A stretch of 64,000 nt of DNA from the NCBI GenBank assembly GCA_013368445.1, contig JAACJO010000009.1:1612001-1676000 (forward strand). The letters are read 5' to 3'. Source of the stretch: Leucocoprinus leucothites. Lineage: Eukaryota; Basidiomycota; Agaricomycetes; Agaricales; Agaricaceae. Positions 1-9,147 of the stretch are shown piece after piece; positions within the stretch are counted from its first letter, which is position 1; each line of letters begins with the position of its first letter. Both the position numbers and the translations under genes were made by a program. Under the pieces are notes generated by a model, which searched no databases, was not told the origin of the DNA, and was given only the letters and a program-made list of their open reading frames with translations.

Positions 1-445
1 TCTTGGTATAGATACCAGCCTTTCCCGGAGAGTCCAGCAAGTCAGAAATGAGTGGTAGTGGGTAGCGATCTTTCCTAGTGATCCAGTTAAGACCACAGAA
101 ATCAACACAGAGTCGAAGAGAGCCATCTTTCTTTTTGATAAAGAGAACAGGAGCACCATGAGGAGAATTAGAAGGTTGAATAAAGCCAATGGAAAGATTT
201 TCATCAATGAATTCTTGGAGTGCAGCAAGCTCAACCTGCAAAAGCAAATAAATCATTCCAACAGGAGGAGAAGTGCCTTCCTCAAGATTAATGCACAAGT
301 CATAAGGTCGGTGAGGTGGAAGACTGTCAGCATGGGATTTACTGAAAACATCCATGAATTCATGATATTCTGAAGGAGCATTAGAAAGGTTGATGGGATC
401 CTATGAAGAAGAAGAAGCAGCTCCAGCCACAGATGAATGCCGGAG
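1..445 (-). pseudogene. Ty3/gypsy pol fragment (reverse transcriptase N-terminal part)
   Basis: Read on the minus strand, this encodes the start of a fungal Ty3/gypsy reverse transcriptase. From 5' to 3' I can read a stretch like [20 protein letters not shown], then [16 protein letters not shown], then [20 protein letters not shown], then [18 protein letters not shown]. These are the usual motifs before and around RT block 1. The fragment runs off the left edge of the window, so downstream RT, RNase H and integrase are not visible. A stop codon lies near the right end. The right edge is cut by the LTR of a copia element at 446. It is the outermost layer of the nested stack. Family assignment is firm; activity cannot be judged. 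Confidence 0.88.
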
Positions 446-747
446 TGTTAGAAGGTGATGCACAGGGGACGTGTGGGAGGTCCTAGAAACCAGAGAAATC
501 ACCCAGGGAGCTCACAACTCACACAGGAATCTGTGGACAACTGTAAATGACTTTATTAACAAGATAGAGACTTGTACTCACCTGTGGACAACTGTAAATG
601 ACTGAGAGTCAAGAAAGCATCCACAGGAGAGTTGAACATCCAGTCAGGTGATCTACAACTGACTAAGCAACCTCTGCATCAACTCTAACTTCACACATCA
701 ACAAATCAATCACAAATACTTGTAGACTGTCCAGAGCACATCTGACA
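446..747 (-). repeat. LTR1, 3' LTR of Cop1 (302 bp)
   Basis: In minus orientation it starts TGTCAGATGTGC and ends TTCTAACA, a normal TG...CA LTR. It directly abuts a purine tract (CAAGGGGGTG in minus orientation, + positions 748-757) that looks like the polypurine tract of the adjoining copia element, so this is its 3' LTR. It contains a 51-bp direct tandem repeat, first unit at 531-581 and the second starting at 582 with CTGTGGACAACTG. Shorter 251-bp versions of the same LTR elsewhere have one unit only. The left flank is gypsy RT. The flanking 5 bp (CGGAG) cannot be matched because the 5' LTR of this copy is not in view. Confidence 0.88.
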
Positions 748-2139
748 CACCCCCTTGATCTGACAAGTCCACAAGTCATCAGAAACACCAAAATCGATAC
801 CTATACTCTCTAGTGAGTCAATCCTAGTATGGGAACTGCAAACTCCACCATCTTGGTGTTAGAATGTAAAATGATAGAGAGTAGAGGATGATAAGAGAGT
901 AGAGGAAAGCTCAGACACTGACACTGACACACACACAAAAGTGGGGAAGAAGATAATTGATTGGGAGGCTGAGGCCCTCCTTATATACCTAGCTACATGG
1001 TCTGTGCACAGTATGGTCATGTGACTACAACTATCCCCATTTAGACAAAGGGGGTGAGGCTGAAGCTGGTCATAATCTACCACTTGGGCTGAACAGCCTT
1101 GGTAAACAAGTCTGCCACATTCTGGCTGGTGGAGATGTACTCTGGAGCAATGAAAGCGGACTGTACAGCATCTTGGAGCCAGTAGAACCACAGATCCAGG
1201 TGTTTCATGTGACCATGATGCTCAGGATTCTTGGAAACATCAATCCCAGACTTGTTGTCAATCAGGAGAGTGGAAGCATAGGAAGGGAAATAGCCAAACT
1301 CCATCAGAATGTTCCTCATCCACATGATCTCCTTGCCAGCCTCAACTGCAGCCACATACTCAGCCTCTGTAGAAGAGAGAGTAACAAAGGGCTGATGCTT
1401 GGAGGACCATCCCACAGCTCCACCACACACCAGAGTCACATATCCACCTGTAGAGCAACTGGTTTGCTTACAACTACCATGGGAAGCATCTGTGTAGGTC
1501 AGAAAGAGCTCCTCAGCAAGTGTGGAGAGTTCTGTGCTAGGAGAGAGCGGAGTTTTCACAGAATTGCAGTCAGACATGTTGAATCTGTTGAGGAGCTCCT
1601 GGACATAGTGGGACTGGGAAAGCAAAATAGTGTGGGCTTCAAGGTCCTGCTTGACCAGGACAGAGAGGAGGAATGTAGTGGCTCCCAAATCGCACAATTT
1701 GAAGTGTTTCTGCAGCTCCAGCACTGTGGCATCCATGGCAGCATCATTCTTTGAAACAAGGGTGATATCATCAATGAAAACAGGCACTATGACCTTGACT
1801 TCACCCTTGGAGTAGATGTAGATGGAACTGTCACTCTGGAGTTGTTTAAAGCCCAGGGAATCAAGCACAGTGTGTAGCTTCTTGTTCCACTGCCTGGCTG
1901 ACTGTTTGAGGCCATAGAGCGATTTGTGCAGCTTGCAAACGACGTTTGGGCCTCCCTGGTGATATCCTTCAGGCTGCCTCATGTAAATGTCCTCATCCAG
2001 CTCTCCATAGGTGAATGCAGAGGAGATATCCACAGATTGCATTTTGAAGCCTTCCTTGGCTGCCAAAGCTATAATAAGGCGCAGGGATGCAGGACGAAAT
2101 GTAGGGGCAAAAACCTTGGTGTAGTCATAGCCAGAACAC
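748..2139 (-). pseudogene. Cop1 Ty1/copia pol fragment: RT and RNase H
   Basis: The minus strand encodes the C-terminal half of a copia polyprotein. RT motifs seen are SAFTYGELDEDIYMRQPEGY, YGLKQSARQWN and VFIDDITLVS (FIDD in place of YVDD). RNase H motifs are TYTDASHG, SSTEAEYVAA, LLIDNKSGID and DLFTKAVQPKMVEFAV. Compared with the copy at 22438-23143 there is an in-frame 228-nt deletion near 1518, joining ELSTL to AEEL and removing the conserved block before RNase H. A solo LTR2 (857-1082) splits the last codons, and the reading resumes at 856 and ends at a TAG near 810. The right edge is cut by the poly(T) of TadL copy A at 2140, inside the codons for CSGYDYT. The family is certain; the copy is dead. 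Confidence 0.9.
857..1082 (-). repeat. Solo LTR2 (226 bp) with TSD CTTGG
   Basis: A 226-bp LTR inserted in the Cop1 pol gene. It is flanked by a perfect 5-bp duplication, CTTGG at 852-856 and 1083-1087, and removing it restores the copia reading AVQPKMVEF. A TATA box (TATATAAGG in minus orientation, + positions 979-987) shows that it points leftward. The right end reads CTACCA rather than CTAACA, a point change in the terminal dinucleotide context. A near-identical copy lies at 23942-24167. No internal region is present, so it is a product of LTR-LTR recombination. The type of parent element is unknown. Confidence 0.9.
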
Positions 2140-2341
2140 TTTTTTTATTTTTATTTTTTAAATCAATGAATTTATATAGCAGTGCTCGATTGCAGTCTGC
2201 TTTCAACTAAATATTACAAACAAATGGTACACTACAGCAAGCTGGGGTACACAAAGCAGTCGAAGACCACTTAAGACAAAGACTATACATGATTAGTCCA
2301 GTAAAATAGAAGAGACTCAAGAGAGACAATAGAATGGGGTG

Positions 2342-4107
2342 TTATACACAGAGATTGGGCTCAAAGGAAAAGAAAAGAGATGAGATGAAAGAATATAGTT
2401 CACCTTCATTTGGTTTGGCAGGCACAGGAGTTTGGGGTGGCAGTGGACGTGTGTATTGATTAGTGAAGGCAAAAGCAGCCAGATTCTTTTTCAAGAATTT
2501 GACGAGGAACTCATATTGAGGGAAGGCACATTGCACCCATTGAGTGCAGATGGGGTAGAGAGGGCAATAGCATAGAATATGATGTCGTGTTTCCAAGTGA
2601 TGTCCACAACGACATGACTTGGGCTCAAGGGGGAAAATCCTTTTGTGATAAGCTCCAATAGGAGCATGGTTGAGGATGGCACAGGTCATGCGTGTGTTAG
2701 AATCCAGGCAGTGGTTGACTGAATATCAGTCCTAGCAGTTCAGGAATGGGACCAGAGTGTCTGTGGACACTGGTAAATGACTCAATTCACAATAGAAACT
2801 AGATACTCACCTGTGGACACTGGTAAATGACTGAGAGTCAACACTGTGTCCACAGGCAAGATCAACATACATCACATGACCACTAACTAATCAAGTCTGT
2901 CTACATCATCAACTCTATATCTAATCACATCATCTAAAGACTGTCTGGAGCATCTCTAACAGTGTGTGCATAGTGATGGCGACTCGTTGGTTAAGGGAAG
3001 CCAGGTGCCCCCTTTGATGTAAGTGGGGATAAGGAACTTGTGATTCTTTTTAGAAAGAAGGAAACTGCTGCCACGGTACTTCTTCTTCCAAAATGTGGAC
3101 TCCCAGGATTTCTGGCAGTCGTTGGTGGCTTTGCGTCGCAAGAAGTCAAGAGTGGTACCCATGTGGGAGGGGGTGTGTATGCGTGTGGTAGTGACATCAT
3201 TATGGACTTTTAAATGGGGCTTCCAATGCCACTTTGATGGGACATCCCAGAAGTTGATAGACCAATAGGGTTTAGCAGCAAGCCAGTCTGATAAGAGTCG
3301 GCATACTTGAATAGAATGTGACTGGCTCAAGTGGATGGAAGGGTTGACTGCCAGCTTGGCTGCTGGAAGACAGTTGGTGATGAGGATGATGTGATCACAT
3401 TGAAGAGAAATGGCTTTTGCAATTCCAATGTGAATGGAATAGAGTTCAGCATCAGTAGAGGACACTCAGCCGCTTGCCTGTTTTGCATGGGACACTTGTT
3501 GTCTGCTGCGATATAGATGTGCCACTGAAACCACCTGAAGGGAACCTACAAGTGGAACAGGGATATCAGTAACAACCAAAATATAATTACAATCAGAAGA
3601 AAAAGGAGAGAAAACAGAATCAAGGGACGATACATGTTTATACATCTCATGTTTGTCCAAGTGATTACAAGGATGAAAGTGAATGGAATCAGAAAAGATA
3701 TCCATGAGACGGGAGCCAGGCTTGGATTCAGGAGCAAAAGGGGAAAAAGAGTCAGAAAGATGAGAAAGAGAACTATCTACATCAATAAGTGGGCCTTTGA
3801 TTTTGGCTTTTTAGCCGGAGTTAGAAGGCGAAGTAATTGGGGATGGGGGAATGAGTTAAGAGAGAAATGATTGGATAAAAGGGAATATAATGCATGGTTA
3901 GAGGGTAAAGTAGAGACTCGATATGATGAGCAAATAGCTAATTTATGAATATGTAAGTGAATTGGGATAAGCCCAGCAATACTTTTAGTGCTGCCAGAAG
4001 GAGAAGTTCGAAAGGCACCTGTAATCCAAAGAGCCGCATGTCTTTGCATAGATGATAGGGACTTGAGAAGCACCTTGTTACAAGCACCCTCAAAGTACCA
4101 GAGCCGG
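2342..4107 (-). pseudogene. TadL copy A ORF2 C-terminal region (RNase H and terminal zinc motif)
   Basis: Encodes, in minus orientation, the end of the RT thumb (RLWYFEGACNKVLLKSLSSM), the linker, an RNase H domain (VVTDIPVPLVGSL, then SSTDAELYSIHIGIAKA, then ILITNCLPAAKLAVN) and the terminal segment with the CRCGHHLETRHHILCYC zinc-like motif, ending in a TAA just inside 2342. In RNase H the third acidic position is Asn here (ITNC) where other copies have Asp (ITDC), so even apart from the LTR3 insertion the nuclease is unlikely to work. Frame breaks and a stop near 3466 confirm decay. Confidence 0.85.
2695..2961 (-). repeat. Solo LTR3 (267 bp), TSD GYGTG
   Basis: It starts TGTTAGAATCC and ends CTCTAACA on the plus strand. 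It is inserted in ORF2 of TadL copy A between GCGTG (2690-2694) and GTGTG (2962-2966), a 5-bp duplication with one C>T change. It resembles LTR1 in layout: both start with a related block (TGTTAGAGATGCTCCAGACAGTC against TGTCAGATGTGCTCTGGACAGTC in minus orientation), and both contain two copies of a motif with CTGTGGACA and GTAAATGACT. It therefore looks like a sister family of the Cop1 LTR. Orientation is assigned by that similarity. Confidence 0.82.
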
Positions 4108-4318
4108 TGTGACACGAAAACCGAAAATAAACAAGAAATACTAATATTTTCGCAATTTCACACTTAGTATTATAAAAGAATAATGCTATGCCTAAGAGCC
4201 CTATAGTGCGTTAGTAGTGTAGCTACAAAGCTACTTACTAAGAAGTAATACGGTCAACTAATACGGCAGGTGAGACTGGTAATCTAGTACAGCTGCCCAC
4301 TGTTGTGAACCATTCCGG

Positions 4319-4329
4319 GGATTCGAACC
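4319..4329 (-). promoter_or_regulatory. Perfect pol III B-box-like motif inside LTR5
   Basis: In minus orientation the sequence GGTTCGAATCC matches the B-box consensus exactly. The bases upstream (about 4330-4390) look vaguely tRNA-like but contain no good A box at the usual distance, and no acceptor or T stem folds properly. It may be the remnant of a tRNA-derived SINE head or a chance match. Confidence 0.3.
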
Positions 4330-5083
4330 CTTGACTTCAGGACACCGCATCACCAAATTACCGCTTTAGGACTCGAGGGAAACCTCTGCGCCGAGGATGA
4401 TCCGAACAATCTAAAAATAAGGACCAAGGTCTAGAACTGGATCAGAAGAACCAACAGACCGGTTAACAGACAACGATCCGTATTTTCCACATGTACAAGA
4501 CATGAACCTAGCTACCCCGCTGCTTAGCTATGTCATTTCTGCACTGCTCAGTCATCCAACTGTACTGGCCAAAGCAAACCAATGGTTGCATTGACGTGTC
4601 AGGGGTCCTCAGTTAAAGAAAATATCACAGCTGAAATGCTTACCCATGATTAAAAAAGGATTAATGAAAGAAACTCACATGGTAGCTACTCTGCTGCCCA
4701 TACAACAACCTAGCAATTGAATGGACCTACTGGTCAGCGTTGCATTGTAAAAGTATACCCAGTCGAATCCAGGACAATTCAGTCAATTTCTATTAGTCAA
4801 TTTCGAGTCATACCTATTTCTTTCTAGAATATTTCATCTTTTTTTGTATCTCTCAAATAATATAAAAAGAGCCTGACAGCATGTGGATAGGCAAGGAATC
4901 CTATGCCTCTGTAGTGCTATAGGGTGTGCAGACCACAAACTAAGCATTTGTTGAATGAATAAGTGGTCAACCTTCTAAGAGAACTCTAACAGGAAAGACT
5001 CCTACTAGTCAATCTAAGAAATATCCCAAGACGTCTCGAGTTTGACCTAGTGTCACAGCAAAGTAGCTACCAAGCTAAGAGAG

Positions 5084-5293
5084 TTACCTCGTTCAATAGT
5101 CTCTTTTGAGTCTTATCTATGTTGCTGGACTAATTGTGTATAGTCTCTGTCTTAAGCGGTCTTCGACTGCTTTGTGTACCCCAGCTTGCTGTAGTGTACC
5201 ATCTATTTGTAATATTTAGTTGAAAGCGGACTGTGATCAAGCACCGCTATATAAATTCATTGATTTTAAATAAAAATAAAAATAAAAATAAAA
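5084..5293 (+). mobile_element. Severely 5'-truncated TadL (3' tail only, about 210 bp)
   Basis: Contains only the TadL 3'UTR from the ACCTCGTTCAATAG region, the AAGCGGTC/GAC hairpin region, the terminal AGCGGACTG... stem-loop, and an A-rich tail built of AAATA units. It is flanked by a 12-bp duplication, AAGCTAAGAGAG, at 5072-5083 and 5294-5305. It sits inside LTR5. The clean TSD makes it a genuine target-primed insertion and shows how short a TadL copy can be. Confidence 0.9.
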
Positions 5294-6170
5294 AAGCTAA
5301 GAGAGCTTGTAGTTAAAGCATATAGACTGCACCAGTGCCAGTGTGTGACTGAGTGGGTGATTATAGACAAGGTCCAGTTGACCTTAGAGGGAGACAGAGA
5401 CGGCTTCAGGATAAAAGATCTTAGCTATAGCAGTCAACTAAGAATCGCAAACTGTGCACTTAGTCAGGATCCTGGTACAGTGTTCGAGAATTTCCCAAAG
5501 TAAATAAAACAGCATTTTATTTTTTATTTTTTTAAATCAAGTGCAACCCCAGAGGGGTCGCCAATTTATAACGTGGTGCGCGATAGCAGTCCGCACCCAA
5601 CTATCTACTACAGGGAACCGATACTGCTACTGACTACACAAGAGCAAACAACCGGGAATACATAATAGTCCTGTCTGAGACAATACACGAAATGACAGCA
5701 GAAGGGGGCTAGGCATGTAATGAAATACAAAGAAGTGAGACATATACCAATATCACTGCATCTGATGGCAGGCCTTGTGGTTGGTGGGAGCCCATCCGGC
5801 AACCGGCAATGGATGGGGAACGATGTGTTGACACTAGGGAGCTCCCCCTAGGCCCGGGGCCAACCAGCAGAACCAGAATGACTTTGCAGCCAATCCCAAT
5901 TAAACCGGTGGTGCCAGAATATGCACTTGTGGTCAGTAGCAGCATGTTCCTTGCCACAATTGATGCACTTGATATGGGGACAGGGTTCCCTAGCAGGTGT
6001 GGGCTGAATGGGGGGGTTAGCCTTTAGCAACCCCTTACAGCAGGAGGAGGTGGTGCAGTGATTCTCGGACTGATGTGGTCCACCACATTGTGAGCACCTG
6101 AGTGCACGGTTGCGACAGGTGGTGGTAGTGTGGCCCCAGCGCCAGCATTGTTGATACTGGGGGGTCCCAG

Positions 6171-6472
6171 TGTTAAAAGGTGACGCACAGGGGACATGTG
6201 GGAGGTCCTAGAAACCAGAGAAATCGCCCAGGGAGCTCACAACTTACACAGGAATCTGTGGACAACTGTAAATGACTCAGTTAACAAGATAGAGACTTGT
6301 GCTCACCTGTGGACAACTGTAAATGACTGAGAGTCAAGAAAGCATCCACAGGAGAGTTGAACATCCAGTCAGGTGATCTACAACTGACTAAGCAACCTCT
6401 GCATCAACTCTAACTTCACACATCAACAAATCAATCACAAATACTTGTAGACTGTCCAGAGCACATCTGACA
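6171..6472 (-). repeat. LTR1 (302 bp), solo, with non-contiguous flanks
   Basis: Same LTR as 446-747, with two units of the 51-bp repeat. It sits in GOS copy 1, but the flanks (CCCAG left, ACAAG right) do not match, and the GOS sequence on the two sides is not contiguous: it jumps over what corresponds to about 9473-9855 in GOS copy 2. This suggests recombination between two LTR1 insertions, or a deletion joined to the LTR, rather than a simple solo LTR. Confidence 0.85.
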
Positions 6473-7559
6473 ACAAGATGGTGTCATACGCCTGGGCAAT
6501 GTTCTCAATGCAGAGTGAACTCTTTGTGCAAGTGAGGGAATCGTTGAGAAGGTGCATGGCCTTGTGATGCAGATAAGTGATTTCACTGGAGTTGCTGGTG
6601 AAATCGAGGAAGAGTTAGCATCGGGTGGGGCCCGATGTGGTCATGCTGGGCTTCTTTACAGAAGGCATGTCAGCTAGGGCAGCCTGATGCATCATGGCAA
6701 CGCAATCGGGCTCGAGGGTGGGGTGGGACTGGGCTAGCTTGATAAGTGCTGCTGCAGACGCCAGGGTACAGGCTACCTCAGCGAATGACTTATTAGCTGC
6801 TGAGGGTGGGATGGGCACTTGCCAGGCTTGGCCATCAGACCTAGCCTTAGGAGCAGGGGGCACTTGGATGGGTGCTTTGCCACTAGTGCACGCCTTTGCA
6901 GGCACCAGCTTGGGCAGTAGTGAGGGACGGGCCGGGGCGGGCCGTGGTGCCTTGGGCGTCTGCTTGGGCACCTTGGGGGAGCCCATGTCAATGTCACGTG
7001 GATCTGCTTTGTCAGCAGATCCATGGGTTGCCTCATGGATGACACGCATACAATTAGGGCCGGCCCCCAGAACTCTGGTGGCACAATCCTGGATGAAACT
7101 TGCGAATGTGTCCCATCCCTGGGCACACATATGCTCACTGGTGAGGGCTGTGTTGCCTTGGCCATGGTTGAAGATTTCTGCAACAAGCCCAACAAGGGTT
7201 GGGGCGAGTAGGGTGACGGTGGCCTCGGGTAGGGGGCCTTGGGGGACTGACCCAATGAAGCGGGTGAAGTAGCAGAGCCCAGCAAGAGCCTGAGTCTCAA
7301 CAGACTCCTCAGTTGACCCGGAGGAGACAGTGGATGGCGGTGCTGGGGGGGGTAGGTTCTTCACGGGGTAGAATGTTTGTCCCCCGGCAGTGAAGGGCTT
7401 TGGAGATGGCGACGGAATGTCAGCCATGAGTGGCACTACTGGCTGCGATGGAACATTGGCAGCAGGCAGGGAGGAGGGACCGGGCGATGAAACGTCAGCC
7501 TGGGGGGGACCAAAGAACCTGCAAACATTGCGGGGATCATTGTAGGGGTCGAGATGTTC

Positions 7560-8340
7560 CGTCACTTCCACACGCATACACGCTCCCCCTTGACTAGGTG
7601 CTACTCTCGACTTCTTGCGACACAAAATCACCAACGACTGCCAGAAATCCTGGGAGTCCACTTTCTGGAAAAAGAGGTACCGCGGCAGCGGCTTCCTTCT
7701 TTCAAAAAAGAATCGCAAGTTCCTCACCCCCACTTATGTCAAGAGGGGTACCTGGCTCCCCCTAGCCAATGAATCGCCATCACTATGTGCGTGTATGTCC
7801 CGCACCATCCTCAATCATGCTCCTATTGGAGCTTATCGCGAGAGGTTCTTCCCCCTCGAGCCCAAATCCTGTTGTTGTGGCCATCGCCTGGAAACATGAC
7901 ATCATATTCTGTGTTACTGCCCCCTTTATCCCTTCTGCACTCAGTGGATGCAATGCGCTTTCCCTCAGTATGAGTTCTTTGTCGAGTTCTTGAAAAAGAA
8001 TCCAGCCACCTTTGCTTTCACCAACCATGACATGCGTCCACTGCCACCTCAAGCTCCTGTGCCTGCTGAACCAAATGAAGGTGAACTATACTCTCTTATT
8101 TCATCTCTCTTCTTTTCCTTTGAGTCCGATCTCTGTGTATAACACCTCGTTCAATAGTCTCTTCTGAGTCTTTTCTATATTGCTGGACTAATCGTGTATA
8201 GTCTTTGTCTCAAGCGGTCTTCAACTGCTTCGTGTACCCCAGCTTGCTGTAGTGTACCGTCTGTTTGTAATATTTAGTTGAAAGCGGACTGCGATCGAGC
8301 ACCGCTATATAAATTCATTGATTTAAAAAATAAAAAAAAA
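7560..8340 (+). mobile_element. 5'-truncated TadL (781 bp) inside GOS copy 1
   Basis: Plus-strand TadL that starts within the RNase H to C-terminal linker of ORF2 (codons for RIHAPP..., LRHKITNDCQKSWESTFW) and runs through the terminal zinc-like motif, the 3'UTR and an A-rich tail. It is flanked by a 14-bp duplication, GGGTCGAGATGTTC, at 7546-7559 and 8341-8354. The reading frame ends at a TAA near 8142, and the Arg codon after GHRLET has become TGA. The clean TSD shows that TadL-type machinery also inserts into GOS. Confidence 0.92.
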
Positions 8341-9147
8341 GGGTCGAGATGTTCATCCTCAGACATCTCGGCAATGTTGAGCTCATTGGCGGAGGCTTCG
8401 GCAGACTTGGTTGTTTGGCGGGGAGGCTTGTTAGACTTGGATCTTCGTTTACCCATGTAGAATAGGTAGAATAACAATGTAAACTAGACGTCTTATAATA
8501 CACCAACTAAGAGATGGTGGTGGTAAGAGGTCAAGGAGGGGTAATAAAACAGCATTTAGTTCCATCACACATTTCGCATTATTCAGCAGTATTTACATAA
8601 ATCCTCATCAATTTCTCATACTTCCCCTCAAATTCATTAGAGGTTACATTCTAGCTACCTAGCTAGTACTCCACTTGACATTATATCCATACATCAAAGA
8701 ATCTCTACACTGGAATCCATACGTGGCTACTGGGATGACACATGACCTATAGAGAAGTTGTTTCTGGAGAGGGAGGAGGCCTTGGGTAGAGTTACCTAGC
8801 ATGCCCATAGCTTTTTTTTTTTTTTTTTTTTTTTTAATCAAGTGCGACCCCGGAGGGGTCGCCAATTTATAACGCGGTGCGCGATAGCAGTCCGCGCCCG
8901 ACTATCTACTACAGGGAACCGATACCACTACCGACTACACAAGAGTAAACAACCGGGAATATATAAAAGTCCTGTCCAAGACAATACACGAATCGACAGC
9001 AGAAGGGGCTAGGCATGTAACAAAATACAAAGAAGTGAGACATATACCGATATCACTGCATCTGACGGCAGGCCTTGTGGTTGGTGGGAGCCCATCCGGC
9101 AACTGGCGATGGATAGGGGACGATACGTTGACACTAGGGAGCTCCCC

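Larger units (their letters stand above)
5848..8456 (-). pseudogene. GOS copy 1 ORF1 (gag-like, zinc knuckles), broken
   Basis: The start ATG at 8456 opens MGKRRSKSNKPP. The frame runs through ELNIAEMSEDEHLDPY, jumps over the truncated TadL (7560-8340), continues with FFGPPQADVSSPGP, STEESVETQALAG and SAANKSFAEVACTLASAAAL, and ends with the CINCGKEHAATDHKC knuckle and a TAG at 5848. The middle, which would hold the RSRSYLKILDVPYY block and the WDSQSG block, is missing at the LTR1 junction. The protein is homologous to TadL ORF1 only in its C-terminal half. The likely role by homology is RNA binding and RNP formation. It is not functional here. Confidence 0.8.
5518..8542 (-). mobile_element. 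GOS copy 1 (minus), N-terminal type b and C-terminal type a
   Basis: A gag-only element with poly(T) at 5518, the GACCCC-type hairpin and 24-nt stem-loop just inside, ORF1, and the family 5' end (CCTCCTTGACCTCTTACCACC in minus orientation) at about 8542. It is flanked by a 15-bp TSD, AATAAAACAGCATTT, at 5503-5517 and 8543-8557, in LTR5. It is interrupted by LTR1 (6171-6472, with loss of about 380 bp of GOS sequence) and by a truncated TadL (7560-8340). The N-terminal half is of the type with STEESVE while the 3' half and 3'UTR are of type a. Confidence 0.85.
4108..8709 (+). mobile_element. LTR5-like insertion (about 1.3 kb without nested elements), family unknown
   Basis: Non-coding sequence that begins TGTGACACGAAAACCG and ends AATCTCTACA. 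It is inserted in TadL copy A between CCGG (4104-4107) and CTGG (8710-8713), compatible with a short duplication carrying one transition. Its own pieces are 4108-5083, 5306-5517 and 8558-8709. The rest is a TadL tail at 5084-5293 and a GOS at 5518-8542. A TATA box (TATAAAAAG, 4861-4869) and TG...CA ends suggest a long solo LTR in plus orientation. I see no coding region. It could instead be a non-autonomous LTR element of the LARD or TRIM type. Confidence 0.55.
2140..8812 (-). mobile_element. TadL LINE copy A (minus), three pieces: 2140-2694, 2962-4107, 8710-8812
   Basis: A minus-strand LINE whose poly(A) is seen as the T-rich stretch starting at 2140. It inserted in Cop1 pol. The 3'UTR carries the family tail (AGCGGACTGC..., here degenerate) and the C-terminal part of ORF2 follows. 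It is interrupted by solo LTR3 (2695-2961) and by the large LTR5 insertion (4108-8709). After LTR5 the same LINE resumes with the codons for YGF at 8710. At 8813 the poly(T) of a GOS element cuts it again, and I cannot find where copy A resumes beyond that GOS. Confidence 0.85.

Noticed and set aside
158..373. Small plus-strand frame of 71 codons at the left end
   Set aside because: It lies antisense to clear gypsy reverse transcriptase coding and has no independent support.
531..632. CRISPR-like direct repeats
   Set aside because: Only two 51-bp units inside an LTR, in a fungal retrotransposon context.
4300..4395. tRNA gene on the minus strand around the perfect B box
   Set aside because: Only the GGTTCGAATCC motif is good. 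The T stem pairs at three positions, no acceptor stem or plausible anticodon arm folds, and there is no proper A box.
8844..8896. Inverted repeats near poly(T) as terminal inverted repeats of a DNA transposon
   Set aside because: They are short hairpins at one end only, next to poly(A), with LINE-type TSDs. They are RNA structure signals, not TIRs.
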